In this document: positions 14,934-15,036 of the stretch, in pieces
Layout: each line of letters begins with the position of its first letter
Numbering within the stretch: position 1 is the stretch's first letter
Assembly (NCBI GenBank): GCA_030146615.1
Contig: JASLBL010000261.1
Coordinates: 1-15,036 of the forward strand
Source: Actinomycetes bacterium
Lineage (GTDB): Bacteria > Actinomycetota > CALGFH01
Length of the DNA stretch: 15,036 nucleotides
Direction of reading: 5' to 3'
The notes under the pieces: generated by a model
What the model was told of the DNA's origin: nothing
Database searches by the model: none
What the model saw: the letters and a program-made list of their open reading frames with translations, nothing else
Program-made: the position numbers and the translations under genes

Positions 14934-15036
14934 TCACGGTCCCTGGTCGGTGCGGCGATGGCGCCGCGCGACCACCCGCAGCTGCAGCACCCGCGCCGCA
15001 CCCGCCACCAGCACCAGCAGCGCACCCAGCAACGCG
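14934..15036 (-). CDS. C-terminal end of a probable membrane protein, cut by window end
   Basis: At the right edge one minus-strand frame ends at TGA (14936-14934) after ALLGALLVLVAGAARVLQL and a basic tail (RVVARRHRRTDQGP). This looks like a last membrane helix followed by a positively charged cytoplasmic end. Only about 33 codons are inside the window, so the family cannot be named. The stop overlaps a possible GTG start of the PPOX gene, which suggests the two may be cotranscribed. Confidence 0.4.
   Translation of the reverse strand, partial: ALLGALLVLVAGAARVLQLRVVARRHRRTDQGP

Noticed and set aside
1..15036. CRISPR array, rRNA genes, complete insertion sequence or attachment site
   Set aside because: No regularly spaced repeats, rRNA-like sequence, paired terminal inverted repeats or flanking duplications were found by reading through the window.

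Overview
The window is high-GC DNA with frequent GTG starts, GC-rich third codon positions and purine-rich ribosome binding sites. The genes resemble actinobacterial families: a formate dehydrogenase with an NrfD-type membrane subunit, a PPOX-class flavoprotein and a secreted metallophosphoesterase. An actinobacterium (Actinomycetota) is the best guess; I cannot place it further.

The clearest system is an intact formate dehydrogenase operon at 7055-12179. The catalytic subunit looks interrupted by a TGA at 7619-7621. That TGA sits where the family carries its active-site selenocysteine, and it is followed at the right distance by a bacterial SECIS-like hairpin with a GGUCU loop. Read through, it gives one 1073-residue selenoprotein, followed with 4-base overlaps by a four-cluster Fe-S subunit and an NrfD-like membrane subunit. 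Downstream lie the remains of two functionally linked genes: an OFA-type MFS transporter (oxalate/formate exchanger family) and moeA (molybdenum cofactor insertion). Both are broken by frameshifts and by internal deletions.

Layout: 1-400, end of an unknown gene and a scrap of an IS630-type transposase. 391-996 (minus), two small in-frame unknown ORFs split by TGA. 1030-1384, a hairpin and otherwise no recognisable gene. 1385-2200, alpha/beta hydrolase. 2201-2811, unknown minus-strand fragment and a broken ArsR-like regulator. 2808-3326, msrA. 3327-3704, no gene seen. 3705-4640, secreted metallophosphoesterase. 4641-6820 (minus), a GH3 glycosidase pseudogene whose 3' end is joined to a GDPD-like fragment. 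7055-12179, fdh operon. 12220-14241, OFA and moeA pseudogenes. 14329-15036 (minus), PPOX-family protein and the tail of a membrane protein.

The contrast is notable: intact hydrolase, msrA, phosphoesterase and fdh genes stand beside several genes carrying nonsense codons, frameshifts and deletions of roughly 60-120 codons. Either this is a decaying accessory region in which fdh is still under selection, or part of the damage comes from assembly. Sequence alone cannot decide between these.
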